Assembly: GCA_945861415.1 (NCBI GenBank)
Contig: CAMAUV010000044.1
Coordinates: 1 to 37,435 of the forward strand
Origin: Akkermansia muciniphila
Lineage (GTDB): Bacteria > Verrucomicrobiota > Verrucomicrobiia > Verrucomicrobiales > V1-33
DNA: 37,435 nt
Direction: 5' to 3'
Notes under the pieces: generated by a model
The model's database searches: none
What the model was told of the DNA's origin: nothing
What the model saw: only the letters and a program-made list of their open reading frames with translations
Translations under genes and position numbers: made by a program
Shown: positions 25,802-34,509 of the stretch, in pieces
How positions within the stretch are numbered: position 1 is the stretch's first letter
How the letters are laid out: every line of letters begins with the position of its first letter

Positions 25802-25891
25802 AGCGCCCGTGCCGCTATTGTCATGCGGAATGACGATGCTCTCCCCCTGCCGGTGCTTTACATTGCGGCGAGATGGCTCATAGGTCCCGCT

Positions 25892-27628
25892 ATGACGCGC
25901 GAAATACTTGTCGATGTAATGGAACGGATCGCTCTCTTGCTGGAACTGAAAGGAGAGAATCCATTCAAAATACGTGCCTACCGGACCGGCGCGGAGGTGG
26001 TGCGCGGACACCCTGAGGACATCGTGCAGTTGGCGCGGGAGAACAAACTAGAGGGCATCAAAGGCCTCGGCGATGCCCTTCGGGACAAGCTTCACGAGTT
26101 AGTCACCACGGGATCGCTCGGGTTTTACGACAAGTTGAAGGTGCAGTTTCCCGAGAGCATTTTCGAGCTGTTCGAGATCAGCGGGCTGGGGCCGAAGAAA
26201 ATCGCCGCACTCTACAAGGAGCTGAAAGTGGCCTCCGTAGTAGACCTCAAGAGGGTGTGCGAGAACGGGGAGGCAGGGGAACTCAGCGGTTTCGGTGCGA
26301 AGACTGTGGAAAAGCTGCTGGAGTCTATCAGCTTTCGTGAAAAGCATGCGGACACGTTCCGCGTCGATGATGCAGCTACTGCGGTTACGGAGATTTTGGA
26401 ATATCTTCGGGAGTTGCCGGAGGCGAGCCGGGTAGAGGTCGCCGGTTCTTTCCGCCGCGGAAAAGAAACGGTACATGATCTGGATTTCCTCGTAGCGACA
26501 AAGAAACCGGCCGCTGTTATGGAGGCCTTTGTCCACGGCCCGTTTGCGGCGTCCATCATCGCACACGGGGAAACCAAAAGCAGCATCCGGCTGAGCAACG
26601 GACTGCAGTGTGACCTGCGGGCGGTGAAGAACGAGGAATGGGCCTTCGCGCTGGCCTATTTCACCGGCAGCAAGGAGCACAACATTCAAATGCGCAGCCG
26701 CGCTCTGGCCAGCGGATGGACGCTCAACGAATACCGACTGGATTCCGACAGCCCGGACAGTTCGCCTCCTCCGGGGAACATTAATGAGGAACGGGATCTC
26801 CACCGGGCGCTGGGGCTGGATTACATTGATCCAGCGCTGCGCGAAGGCATGGGGGAAATCGAAGCGGCGGAGTCCGGCAACCTACCGGCGCTGGTAGAAT
26901 TGGAAAATTTGCGGGGAACTTTCCACAATCACACAACAGCCAGCGACGGTAGTGCCACGCTGGAGGAAATGGCGGAGGCCGCCATTGAACTTGGTTTGCA
27001 ATACCTCGGTATCGCGGACCACAGCAAGGCTTCCTTTCAGGCGAACGGGCTGGATGAAGACCGCCTCCTTGCGCAAATCGCAGAGATTCGCCGGCTGAAT
27101 GCAGGGTATGACGATGGTTTCCGTCTCTTCGCTGGCAGCGAGGTGGACATTCACAAGGACGGCTCCCTTGACTTCCCCGACGAAGTGCTTGCCGAACTCG
27201 ATTACGTTGTCGCCAGCGTACACAACGTCTTCACGCTGTCTGAGGGTGAGCAGACGGCGCGCATCATACGGGCCGTGGAAAATCCTAACGTCACCATGCT
27301 TGGCCATCTGACCGGACGGCTGTTGCTCAAGCGGGACTCTTACGCAGTCAATGTTCCTGCAGTCATTGATGCCTGTGCCGCCACTGGCACGATCATAGAA
27401 CTCAATGCCAGTCCATGGCGGTTGGACATGGACTGGCGCTGGTGGCGTATGGCCCAGGAGAAAGGTGTACTTTGTTCCATCAACCCCGACGCGCACTCCA
27501 CCAGTGGGCTGCAGGACTTGTATTATGGAGTGCGCATTGCGCGAAAAGGCTGGCTCAGCCGCAGACAGGTCATCAACTGTCTCCCGCTGGGAAAAGTGGA
27601 AGCTGTCCTCGCGAAAAAGCGCAAGTAG
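25892..27628 (+). CDS. polX: Family X DNA polymerase/3'-5' exonuclease PolX
   Basis: Gap-filling repair polymerase with an exonuclease/phosphodiesterase PHP domain. In 578 residues: helix-hairpin-helix segments (IKGLGDALRDKL near 57, ISGLGPKKI near 96, LSGFGAKTVEKL near 131), the nucleotidyltransferase site GSFRRGKETVHDLDFLV with Asp196 and Asp198 and third Asp241, and a C-terminal PHP domain with HNH (His345, His347), Asp352, His377, Glu417, His444, His472 and DAH (Asp533, His535). All metal ligands expected for both sites seem present. ATG 25892 gives the standard N-terminus, and a longer frame from 25823 has an atypical leader. No Shine-Dalgarno sequence. Divergent from the PFK gene. Confidence 0.96.
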   Translation: MTREILVDVMERIALLLELKGENPFKIRAYRTGAEVVRGHPEDIVQLARENKLEGIKGLGDALRDKLHELVTTGSLGFYDKLKVQFPESIFELFEISGLGPKKIAALYKELKVASVVDLKRVCENGEAGELSGFGAKTVEKLLESISFREKHADTFRVDDAATAVTEILEYLRELPEASRVEVAGSFRRGKETVHDLDFLVATKKPAAVMEAFVHGPFAASIIAHGETKSSIRLSNGLQCDLRAVKNEEWAFALAYFTGSKEHNIQMRSRALASGWTLNEYRLDSDSPDSSPPPGNINEERDLHRALGLDYIDPALREGMGEIEAAESGNLPALVELENLRGTFHNHTTASDGSATLEEMAEAAIELGLQYLGIADHSKASFQANGLDEDRLLAQIAEIRRLNAGYDDGFRLFAGSEVDIHKDGSLDFPDEVLAELDYVVASVHNVFTLSEGEQTARIIRAVENPNVTMLGHLTGRLLLKRDSYAVNVPAVIDACAATGTIIELNASPWRLDMDWRWWRMAQEKGVLCSINPDAHSTSGLQDLYYGVRIARKGWLSRRQVINCLPLGKVEAVLAKKRK

Positions 27629-27775
27629 CGGCACCAGACGAATACGGGAATATCCATTTTCTCTTCATATGATGCGTGGCACAAATCTCCGCCCTTGGTT
27701 CCAATTCCCGCAAACGTGACGCTTGCGGCTGATTGCTTGACGGGGAGTGTTCACCGCGCGAATCCTGAGACCTAA

Positions 27776-28027
27776 TCCAACCTGCCCGCCGCATGGGGCA
27801 TTCCTGAGTCTATCCTCGTCCGTCTTGGGTGCAATGCGGGGCTCATCCTTCGCGACGCGCGCGGTATGCACCGGGTGCTGCAGCAGAGCAGGGAATTTAT
27901 GAAGGAGGACCGGGACCTGAATAGTCTGGACGATGGAGGGGTCGGAATCGAACTCACCGCAGAGTTTCTCCAGCAGGATGCCCGGCATGGTCTCAACTTT
28001 TTGGTTTCCAAACAGGCGGATGCCTAG
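27776..28027 (+). pseudogene. Startless protein-like frame of unknown family
   Basis: An 83-codon plus-strand frame between a stop (27773) and a stop (28025) reads like real protein (LPAAWGIPESILVRLGCNAG, then GVGIELTAEFLQQDARHG), with codon use like its neighbours and a C-terminal FLVSKQADA. It has no start codon before an internal ATG at 27866, which would give only 53 residues. It is probably the tail of a gene that lost its 5' end. I do not recognise the family. The complementary strand in this stretch is less protein-like. Confidence 0.35.
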
Positions 28028-28045
28028 GCAAAATCAGCAGAGCGA

Positions 28046-28165
28046 ATGGCTATCACCGCCCACAGGCTCGGTATAATCGCAGCAATATTTCTCCATCTCA
28101 CCGCAGTGGCCGCCATCTTCGGCATGGAGGGTGCAATTGGGCTTCCTAATCACCCCGCGATTTGA
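28046..28165 (+). CDS. Possible 39-residue single-helix membrane peptide
   Basis: A short frame from ATG 28046, 18 bases after the preceding frame stops, encodes MAITAHRLGIIAAIFLHL then TAVAAIFGMEGAIGLPNHP. Residues 8-25 would make one membrane helix. There is no Shine-Dalgarno sequence, but that is usual for this window. A run of six T's behind a weak stem (near 28156-28190) may end the transcript. It may equally be a chance frame in decayed DNA, and there is no homology evidence. Confidence 0.3.
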   Translation: MAITAHRLGIIAAIFLHLTAVAAIFGMEGAIGLPNHPAI

Positions 28166-28261
28166 CTGCGGCTCCTTTTTTCCGGTATTTTATTAGGAAT
28201 TATCAGGAGCCTCGTGATCTCTCGGAAACAGGCACCTGCGGCGGTAATAGTCATCATGTGG

Positions 28262-30469
28262 TTAATGCCGGAGCAGGAACTCCTTCGAGTTCACGAGGCT
28301 CCACGCCACGTCCTCAAGGCCCGCTCGCAGATCAGCATTGCGGGTGAGATACTCCAGCAGCTTCGCGGATTCAGCTGCAGAGGGAGGGCGGCTGAGTGTT
28401 TGCCAGAAGAGGGCGCTGAGGCAGTCCTGTGGCGGTAGCTTCTTCTCCAGCAGAGAATCGATCAGGTTGCCTTTCTTCCGGAGCACTTCGTGCAGCACCG
28501 GTCCGCTGGTCAGTGAGAAAACTTGGCTGAGCGTGCTGGTATTGACCCGCTCGCACTCGCAGACAGTGGCGCGCGGCGGTTTGCCGAAATCCTTTAGAAA
28601 ACGCTCCGCATGCGATCGCTTATTTGATTTGGTGATGAAGCGTGCTCCCGGAATCTGGCCTGCCCGCTGGAGGCCTGGAAATTTATCGTCTTTTAGTTCC
28701 AATCCCAGCGCGGCGTAGATGGCATCCAGCAGCGATTCAGCCGGGAGACGGCGCACGATGGCGCGTGAGAAATTGGTTTCGTCATCGCGGTTGGCCGGGC
28801 CCGGCTCCGAGGATAGTTGGTAGGTGCGCGAGTTGCAGATCAGGCGGAGCAGATTCTTCTGCCGGAATCCGTCACGCACGAACTGTTCCGCCAGCGCATT
28901 CAGTAGAGCGGGATTCGACGGCGGATTGGTCATGCGGAAATCGTCCACGGGATCGACAATCCCTTTGCCCATGAGTTGCGCCCACACCCGGTTCACCATG
29001 ACGCGGGCGAAGAGCGGATGCTGCGGCGAAGTCATCCACGCAGCCAGTTCCTCAAGGCGCCGGTCACCGGGATCCAGCGGCTGCGCCCCCCCATCCAGCA
29101 GGCCGGGTGCTGGGACCCCCTTGCTGCGCGGGTCCTTGAGTTCCCGTGTGGCGGCAAGTTGCACCAGTTGCTCACCTACGAACTCCATTTTGTCGTTGTC
29201 GTCCTTCCTTTTGTTTTCGATGATCTTGTAATCGATGCCGTCGAAGACCGCGGCGAAGCGGTAATAGTCATCCTGCGTCCAGCGCTCGAAGGGATGATTA
29301 TGGCATTTGGCGCAGGCCAGCCGGGTGCCCAAAAAGAGCTGCGCCACAGACTCTGAGCGGGTGGTGGCATCACGCAGTGCGCGATAAAAATTCGCCGGCG
29401 GATTTTGATACGTGCTGCCCAGAGCGGTGATCAGTTCCCGGGTGAATTGATCGAAGGGCTTGTCTGCCGCCGCACCGTCCCTCAGCCACTTGTGAAACGC
29501 CAGTGTGCCGGTCACATCGAGGATGCGCTCGTCCACACGTAAAAGGTCCGCCCACTTCATAGCCCACCAGTCCGCATATTCCTGGCGCTCCAATACTTCA
29601 TCCACGAGCCGCGCCCGTTTGTTGGGTGCATTGCTGTTGAGAAACGACTCCGCAGCTGCCCGTCCGGGAGGAAGCCCGCTGAGATCAAAATACACCCGGC
29701 GAAGAAAAGTCACGTCATCACAAACCGCCGACGGCTGAAGCCGAGTCCTGCGCAGCTTGGCATAAACGTGAGTGTCGATGACATTGTGCTCCGGAGTTTC
29801 CGGCCATGCGCCTCTCTCCGGCGGCAGAAACACCAGCGGCACCGGTGTTTGCAGATGCTCAAAGCGCACCACCACTGTCGTTTCTCCTGTCCGTTGCGGG
29901 GTCACCTGGCCGTCACGGGACACTTTCGCCAGCAGGTTGGAGGGCTCATAGACTGCCCACTCCGTTACGTCCCGCTGTGTCGTGTCCGAAAAGTGCGCGG
30001 TGACCCGGAGGGGAATCTTTGCCGTGCCTTCCACCGCGGCCTCAGGAGGTGAAACCGTGAGCTGCATCAACTCCGCGGTATCGGCAGCGTCCGCGGGGGC
30101 TCCCGCGGCGATCCATTCTCTGAGCAGCCGGTATTCCTCCGAATCCACGCCAAAGCGCCGACCGCCCTCATGCTCCGTCAACTCCGCAGGTTTGCGCAGC
30201 AAGTCGCTCGCTTCCGCATTGTCGACATTCAGCCGCTTCGAGTTCCGGCTCTTTGTCAGTTCTGCAAAATCCGCGAGTGGGTTCTCTCCGCGCAGCGACA
30301 GCTTCAGATTGCCTTTCCCGTTCCCGGCGCCGTGACAGGCTCCGGCATTACAGCCCGCTTTGCTGAAGACCGGCATAATTTCGTGCCGGAATTCCGGAAT
30401 CTGGCCGGACGCCACCCCAGCATTGAAAACAATGCCGCAGATGAGGAGCAGCCGTGCAGATTTTAGCAT
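28262..30469 (-). CDS. DUF1549/DUF1553 'planctomycete cytochrome' protein with Ig-like domain
   Basis: A 735-residue exported protein: signal peptide (residues 1-22), an N-terminal PSC-type segment with CNAGACH (Cys40, Cys45, His46; a CX4CH rather than CXXCH spacing), an Ig-like BIG2 domain (about 137-215), DUF1549 (about 230-410) with a regular CXXCH heme motif CAKCH (386-390), and DUF1553 (about 470-735). The family is hugely expanded in Planctomycetota and Verrucomicrobiota and suspected in oxidative or heme-linked glycan breakdown; the reaction is unknown. It is usually followed by a DUF1501 gene, absent here. An upstream ATG at 30589 precedes an unlikely leader, so ATG 30469 with its signal peptide is preferred. 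It lies 680 bp downstream of the sulfatase on the same strand. Confidence 0.9.
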   Translation of the reverse strand: MLKSARLLLICGIVFNAGVASGQIPEFRHEIMPVFSKAGCNAGACHGAGNGKGNLKLSLRGENPLADFAELTKSRNSKRLNVDNAEASDLLRKPAELTEHEGGRRFGVDSEEYRLLREWIAAGAPADAADTAELMQLTVSPPEAAVEGTAKIPLRVTAHFSDTTQRDVTEWAVYEPSNLLAKVSRDGQVTPQRTGETTVVVRFEHLQTPVPLVFLPPERGAWPETPEHNVIDTHVYAKLRRTRLQPSAVCDDVTFLRRVYFDLSGLPPGRAAAESFLNSNAPNKRARLVDEVLERQEYADWWAMKWADLLRVDERILDVTGTLAFHKWLRDGAAADKPFDQFTRELITALGSTYQNPPANFYRALRDATTRSESVAQLFLGTRLACAKCHNHPFERWTQDDYYRFAAVFDGIDYKIIENKRKDDNDKMEFVGEQLVQLAATRELKDPRSKGVPAPGLLDGGAQPLDPGDRRLEELAAWMTSPQHPLFARVMVNRVWAQLMGKGIVDPVDDFRMTNPPSNPALLNALAEQFVRDGFRQKNLLRLICNSRTYQLSSEPGPANRDDETNFSRAIVRRLPAESLLDAIYAALGLELKDDKFPGLQRAGQIPGARFITKSNKRSHAERFLKDFGKPPRATVCECERVNTSTLSQVFSLTSGPVLHEVLRKKGNLIDSLLEKKLPPQDCLSALFWQTLSRPPSAAESAKLLEYLTRNADLRAGLEDVAWSLVNSKEFLLRH

Positions 30470-31148
30470 GGGTTTGATCTTCAACGCCCTGTCATCAACG
30501 GAGCTTTCAAGTTGCTTCCCCGGGGGGCAAAATACTTCTTGGTCGGCAGGGACGTCCATTGAAGAGGAATGGACTGCGACAGAGCCCAATGTAACCTGAA
30601 CCGCGCTTTCGCGGATGTCATCAATTATAACTGGCCGCCGAGCATGGCGCTAGTGCCAGTGCTTTGTTCCCGGTAGGCAAGGGCCGGTTGCACAATGCCC
30701 GCGTTATAAGCCAAGTTATCATCTTCGATAGCAAATTTGTATGAGAAAGGACGGGAGAGGGTTGTTATGGATGGTATAGAAAACATTTAATTGGCAGCCC
30801 CCGCTCCTCGAACTCGATTGGCCGCTCGTGGCCAAGAATCCGCGTCTAAGGTGTTGCTGACTGCCGCAGAGGAGCGGTTTTTCTTGGTGCTGGATGCGGT
30901 GTCGGGGCGCAGGGAGCATTTGGCATGCGCGAAGTGGAGGATATGGAAGGACTGGCGACGAGACTTCCAGACGAATGGTACACGAGATGCCGAAGGTTGA
31001 GAGTGTAATAAGAGCCTAGTTCATGTAGGGCACACGTGCCTCTGCGGCTTCTGCCGACTCCTAATGGGCCAATCGGTTTAATTCGCTAGGACGAATAAAC
31101 CGGAGCTTTTGAGTTCCTAGTTTTGGGGAAATTGTCCCCTAGCTTCCA
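30470..31148. other. Intergenic stretch with an inverted repeat
   Basis: About 680 bases upstream of the DUF1549/DUF1553 gene and downstream of the sulfatase, without a convincing gene. Its promoter for the minus-strand gene must lie here. An inverted repeat at 31075-31101 (ggttta-a-ttcg with cgaataaacc, 10 bp with one bulge, loop ctagga) could end the sulfatase transcript, though no T-run follows. Plus-strand frames around 30791-31010 (one ends RLPDEWYTRCRRLRV) have some protein character but no start, continuity or family. Confidence 0.45.
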
Positions 31149-32624
31149 CTAGCGGATTTTGGCATCGGGCAGGCGGAACTGAATGCCCTCGTCGAGGGGC
31201 ATGGTGTCCTTGTCCGGGGTGAGGCCCTCGGCGGCAAGGAGCGCGGTGAGTTCTCTATCAAGCTTCGTGCGAGTCGCTGCGTGTTCTGGCAATGCGGCGA
31301 GGTTGCGGGTTTCTCCGGAGTCGGTTTCGAGATCATAGAGTTCCGCAAGATGCTTGTCGGCGGATCCGTCGCCATGAGGGTAGCGGGCGAACTTCCATTT
31401 GTCCGTGCGGATAGCGCGAATGTTGGGAGTGTAGGGAAACTGCTTCTCGTAGTTGTATTCGTAAAACCATGCTTTGCGCCATGCCGGATCGCCGAAGTTG
31501 GCGAGGGTCTTCCATGAGCGGCCTTGTAATCCCTGAAGGGGTGGTGCGCTGCACAGATCAAGAACGCTGGGGGCGGTGTCCATGGCCAGCACCTGTTGTG
31601 GCACGGTCTTGCCTTTTGGCATTCCTGGACCGCGGGCGATGACTGGGATGCGAATGCTGGGCTCATGCGCAGTGCGTTTGTCCACCATACCGTGCTCGCC
31701 TTCCAGCAATCCGTTGTCGCCCATGAAAATGATTATGGTCTTCTCATACTGGCCGGAGTCCTTGAGCCATGCCACAAGTCGGCCCATGCTGTCATCCACG
31801 CTGAGAATGGTGCCCCAGTAGCCGTGCACCATTTTCTCAAAATCCTTTACGCCTTCAGGGCTGCGGTCGGGGAACTGTTTACGGTATTCGAAGATCGGGC
31901 CGTAAATGCCATGCCATGTGTCGAGGCGTTCGGTGATCCACTTTGGCTTGCCCGTGAGCTGAAAAGCGGTAGCGGGGTATGGCACTCTTACTTTGTCGAA
32001 GGCGGCGGCGTATTTCTCCTCCGGTGTGTAGAAGGAGTGCGGGGCTTTGTGGCCGAGGCAGAGCGCCCATGGTTTGCCCGCCTCCCGCTTTTTGAGCCAG
32101 TCCAGCGCGTAGTCAGTGACCACTGTGGTGTAATATCCTTTGGGCGCTTCACGGCGTTCGCCATTCACGTTCCACTCGGTGTCAAAATACTTGCCCTGAC
32201 CTTTGTGGGTGATGAAGGTATCGAAGCCAGGACGGGGGGCGTCGTTGTCTTCGCCCATGTGCCATTTGCCCATGTAAGCCGTGGCGTATCCGTTTTCACG
32301 GAGTCGGCCTGGCCAGTGGGGCAGTGTCGCGGGGAGTTCTGTGAAGTTGTTCCGCACCCCGTGACGGTGGGCGTAGAGACCAGTCAGGATGCTGGCGCGG
32401 CTGGGCGAGCAAAGGGAGGTGGTGCAGAAGGCATTTGCGAATAGCACCCCATCAGCGGAGAGCGCATCGATGTGCGGCGTCTTGACGTGCGCCGAACCAT
32501 AGCAGCCGACGGCGCCCGGGCGAAGGTCGTCGCAAAGAACGAAGAGTACGTTAGGTCGGTCCGCTGCTCCAGCGGGAGTGCAGAGCACACAAACGAGGAA
32601 GAAGAGGCGGATAAGAGGTCTCAT
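31149..32624 (-). CDS. Exported type I (formylglycine) sulfatase
   Basis: Hydrolyses sulfate esters, outside the cytoplasm. Of 491 residues, 1-20 are a signal peptide (PLIRLFFLVCVLCTPAGAA). The alkaline-phosphatase-fold core starts RPNVLFVLCDDLRPGAVGCYG (first metal Asp pair) and carries the modification site CSPSRASILTG, where the Cys becomes formylglycine, followed by GLYAHRHGV. GKWHMG and a C-terminal IFMGDNGLLEGEHG hold the other catalytic Lys/His and metal Asp/Asn. The C-terminal part resembles iduronate-2-sulfatase-like S1 enzymes. The substrate is unknown. No formylglycine-generating enzyme is in the window. A longer start at 32696 lacks a signal peptide; ATG 32624 is chosen. It begins 80 bp after the MFS gene. 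Confidence 0.94.
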   Translation of the reverse strand: MRPLIRLFFLVCVLCTPAGAADRPNVLFVLCDDLRPGAVGCYGSAHVKTPHIDALSADGVLFANAFCTTSLCSPSRASILTGLYAHRHGVRNNFTELPATLPHWPGRLRENGYATAYMGKWHMGEDNDAPRPGFDTFITHKGQGKYFDTEWNVNGERREAPKGYYTTVVTDYALDWLKKREAGKPWALCLGHKAPHSFYTPEEKYAAAFDKVRVPYPATAFQLTGKPKWITERLDTWHGIYGPIFEYRKQFPDRSPEGVKDFEKMVHGYWGTILSVDDSMGRLVAWLKDSGQYEKTIIIFMGDNGLLEGEHGMVDKRTAHEPSIRIPVIARGPGMPKGKTVPQQVLAMDTAPSVLDLCSAPPLQGLQGRSWKTLANFGDPAWRKAWFYEYNYEKQFPYTPNIRAIRTDKWKFARYPHGDGSADKHLAELYDLETDSGETRNLAALPEHAATRTKLDRELTALLAAEGLTPDKDTMPLDEGIQFRLPDAKIR

Positions 32625-32704
32625 GGCGCGGGCGATGTTGATGAACTGAGAGCAAGTCGTTGTCCTGCTGCCACTGTTTATTTGCGTAAACTGCACTCAA
32701 GAAT

Positions 32705-33904
32705 TCAGACTGTCTTCGACTTCATTCGCTCCGGCAAAAGGACAGCGGTGGCGGTAAGGATCATTGCCGCCATAGCAACCGCGGTAGGCCCGATCCCAAA
32801 GTGGGCGGCCATGTAGAAGGCGGCAAATGGCGCGACGACACCACGTACACCGGTTAGGAAGGTGTGGACCGTCATGTATTCACCGGCCAGTCCGGGCGGG
32901 GCGACCTTGGTGACCCAGAGGCTCCATGCCACATCCGCGCCCGCATTGCTGATGCCGAAAAGCACCGCGCCAAGGTACAGTCCGACCATTCCGTTGCCTG
33001 TGAAAAAGGAGAGGATGCCGAGCAGATAGCCTGCGTTCAATACGATGCGCAGCGTGAAGAAATTGACGCGGTCGAACAGCCGTCCCCACACTCTGGTGAA
33101 GAGGAGGCGGGCGGCGTTGGGCACGATGACGGTGAGCAGAGCGACGGTATCCGCCGTGAGGTGCAGATGATAGTCCGGGGAGACGAGGTATTCCACCCGC
33201 AGAGCGAGCATGGCCAGATTGGCAAATCCCATGAGCATCCAGCTCACCAGCGTCCAGCGGAAGAGGCGGTCCTGCTGGACATGGCGGAAGGACCGGAGCG
33301 GATGTGTGCCCTCGCTGGTTTTTAGCTCAACGTGCGGGCAGGCGCGCAGGCACATGGCTCCCGCGATGAGCGCCAGCGTATACGCTACAAGGATCCAAGG
33401 CCAGTAAGCGGTATCCTGCCGGAGCATCCAGCCGCCGGCCCATGCAAAACTGACACTCGCCAGAATGCGGATGACCACATTGCGTGAGAAAAGATCACCG
33501 CGCCTGTCCGCCCGGTAGTTTTGTTCGTAAATGCCCGCGAGGAGAGGAGTGCCGGCAGAAATGAAGACGAAACCAACAAGGCACCCCGCGAGGTAAAGCC
33601 AGAGGTGTTGCCCGGGCGTCAGCGCGGCCGCAAGCACAGCGATGGCTGCAAACAGAAACAGCCGTGCAGCCGCCACTCCCGCGCCACCGCGGACTCGCGA
33701 GGCCCACTCCAGAGCCAGTGGTGTGAGTAGCAGCCCGATACTGCCGCTGCTTTGGAGCAATGATTTCGCGCCCGGTCCGGCATTAAACCAACGCTCCGCA
33801 ATGTAGATCAGAAAGGTGGCGTTGGCGGTCTCCAGAACGCCCATGCCGATGGACCTCCAGCGTTCCAGCAGGAAGGTGCGGCGTTCTCGTTCCTCAATGG
33901 ACAT
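32705..33904 (-). CDS. Major facilitator superfamily transporter
   Basis: A 399-residue membrane protein with about 12 hydrophobic helices (FLFAAIAVLAAALTPG, LWLYLAGCLVGFVFISAG, YWPWILVAYTLALIAGAM, LYLGAVLFGISNAGADVA). The N-terminal IEERERRTFLLERWRSIGMG is a charged cytoplasmic start. The loop after helix 4 has RADRRGDLFSRN, in the place of the MFS R-x-G-R region. The substrate is unknown. It begins only 3 bp after the NUDIX gene stop, so the two are cotranscribed, and the sulfatase follows 80 bp on. A purine-rich ggag lies 14 bases before ATG, too far to be a normal ribosome-binding site. Confidence 0.85.
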   Translation of the reverse strand: MSIEERERRTFLLERWRSIGMGVLETANATFLIYIAERWFNAGPGAKSLLQSSGSIGLLLTPLALEWASRVRGGAGVAAARLFLFAAIAVLAAALTPGQHLWLYLAGCLVGFVFISAGTPLLAGIYEQNYRADRRGDLFSRNVVIRILASVSFAWAGGWMLRQDTAYWPWILVAYTLALIAGAMCLRACPHVELKTSEGTHPLRSFRHVQQDRLFRWTLVSWMLMGFANLAMLALRVEYLVSPDYHLHLTADTVALLTVIVPNAARLLFTRVWGRLFDRVNFFTLRIVLNAGYLLGILSFFTGNGMVGLYLGAVLFGISNAGADVAWSLWVTKVAPPGLAGEYMTVHTFLTGVRGVVAPFAAFYMAAHFGIGPTAVAMAAMILTATAVLLPERMKSKTV

Positions 33905-33907
33905 AGG

Positions 33908-34429
33908 TCAGTGTCTCCGCGCCCTCAGATAAAGCTGAAATGCGTGTCGCAGACTGGGGAAGGCAAGATCGCCGGGGTTCACGCTAGAAGGATCGAGCCA
34001 GCTGACTTCATCCACGGCGTCCAGCGCCTGAGCATGCTCCTCGCCGGACCCGCGCGCTGTGAAGAAGATGTCGATCACCGGATAGGTGATACCTTTGTAG
34101 TGATAGGAATTGGGATGGGTGCAGAGGAACTCCAGTTGCATGGGCTCAAAGCCCACTTCTTCGCGAAACTCACGGCGCAGACCATCCTCCGCAGATTCAT
34201 TCACGTCCACGAAGCCGCCGGGAATGGAGAGCATGCCCTTCGATGGTTCTTTGGCGCGGCGGATGAAGAGCACCTTGCCATCCGGCCGTTCCAGAAAAGC
34301 CGCGCAGCCGCAGGTGACGCTCACGAAGAATGTAAAACCGCAAGCACTGCAGAAAACCTGCGGTAGTGCTGAGGATTCTCGAGCGGCACCGCAGCAGGGG
34401 CAGTAATGGAAGTGCACTGAGGGATGCAT
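33908..34429 (-). CDS. NUDIX hydrolase with N-terminal zinc ribbon
   Basis: Hydrolyses a nucleoside diphosphate linked to another group (family role). The 173-residue protein opens with a zinc ribbon, CPCCG and CSACG about 20 residues apart, as in NudC-like NADH/NAD-cap hydrolases, then a NUDIX domain with a complete box: GGFVDVNESAEDGLRREF then REEVGF (G-x5-E-x7-R-E-x2-E-E-x-G). FFVSVTCGCAAFLERPDGKV is the first strand pair. NAD-cap or NADH specificity is not established, since the SQPWPFPxS signature of NudC is absent. ATG 34429 (ggtgag about 6 bases upstream) is preferred; ATG 34492, giving 194 residues and 17 bp from the preceding gene, is possible. It is in a run with the glycosyltransferase upstream and the MFS gene 3 bp downstream. 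Confidence 0.9.
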   Translation of the reverse strand: MHPSVHFHYCPCCGAARESSALPQVFCSACGFTFFVSVTCGCAAFLERPDGKVLFIRRAKEPSKGMLSIPGGFVDVNESAEDGLRREFREEVGFEPMQLEFLCTHPNSYHYKGITYPVIDIFFTARGSGEEHAQALDAVDEVSWLDPSSVNPGDLAFPSLRHAFQLYLRARRH

Positions 34430-34509
34430 AGTGCTCACCGGACTGAAATGGATTGGCCGGGTGAGCAAGAGGCATCGCACGGTGTTGCTCATCTCTGCGC
34501 TTCCGCGAT

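Larger units (their letters stand above)
27629..28261. other. Intergenic stretch of about 630 bases after polX
   Basis: Lies between the polX stop and the convergent DUF1549/DUF1553 gene. It contains the startless frame (27776-28027) and the small hydrophobic frame (28046-28165) given separately. Just past the latter, 28156-28190 has a weak ccgc/gcgg stem followed by ctccttttttcc, a possible plus-strand terminator. Nothing else is recognisable. Confidence 0.5.

Noticed and set aside
27930..27960. tRNA-like T-arm sequence (gagttcgattcc on the minus strand)
   Set aside because: The flanking bases do not form the 5-bp T stem, and no acceptor or anticodon arm is nearby.
30470..30589. Extended N-terminus of the DUF1549/DUF1553 protein
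   Set aside because: The extra 40 residues lack family similarity, and would place the signal peptide internally.
31121..31140. Hairpin gggga/tcccc near the sulfatase end as a terminator
   Set aside because: The stem is only 5 bp, and the T-run lies on the wrong side for the minus-strand gene.
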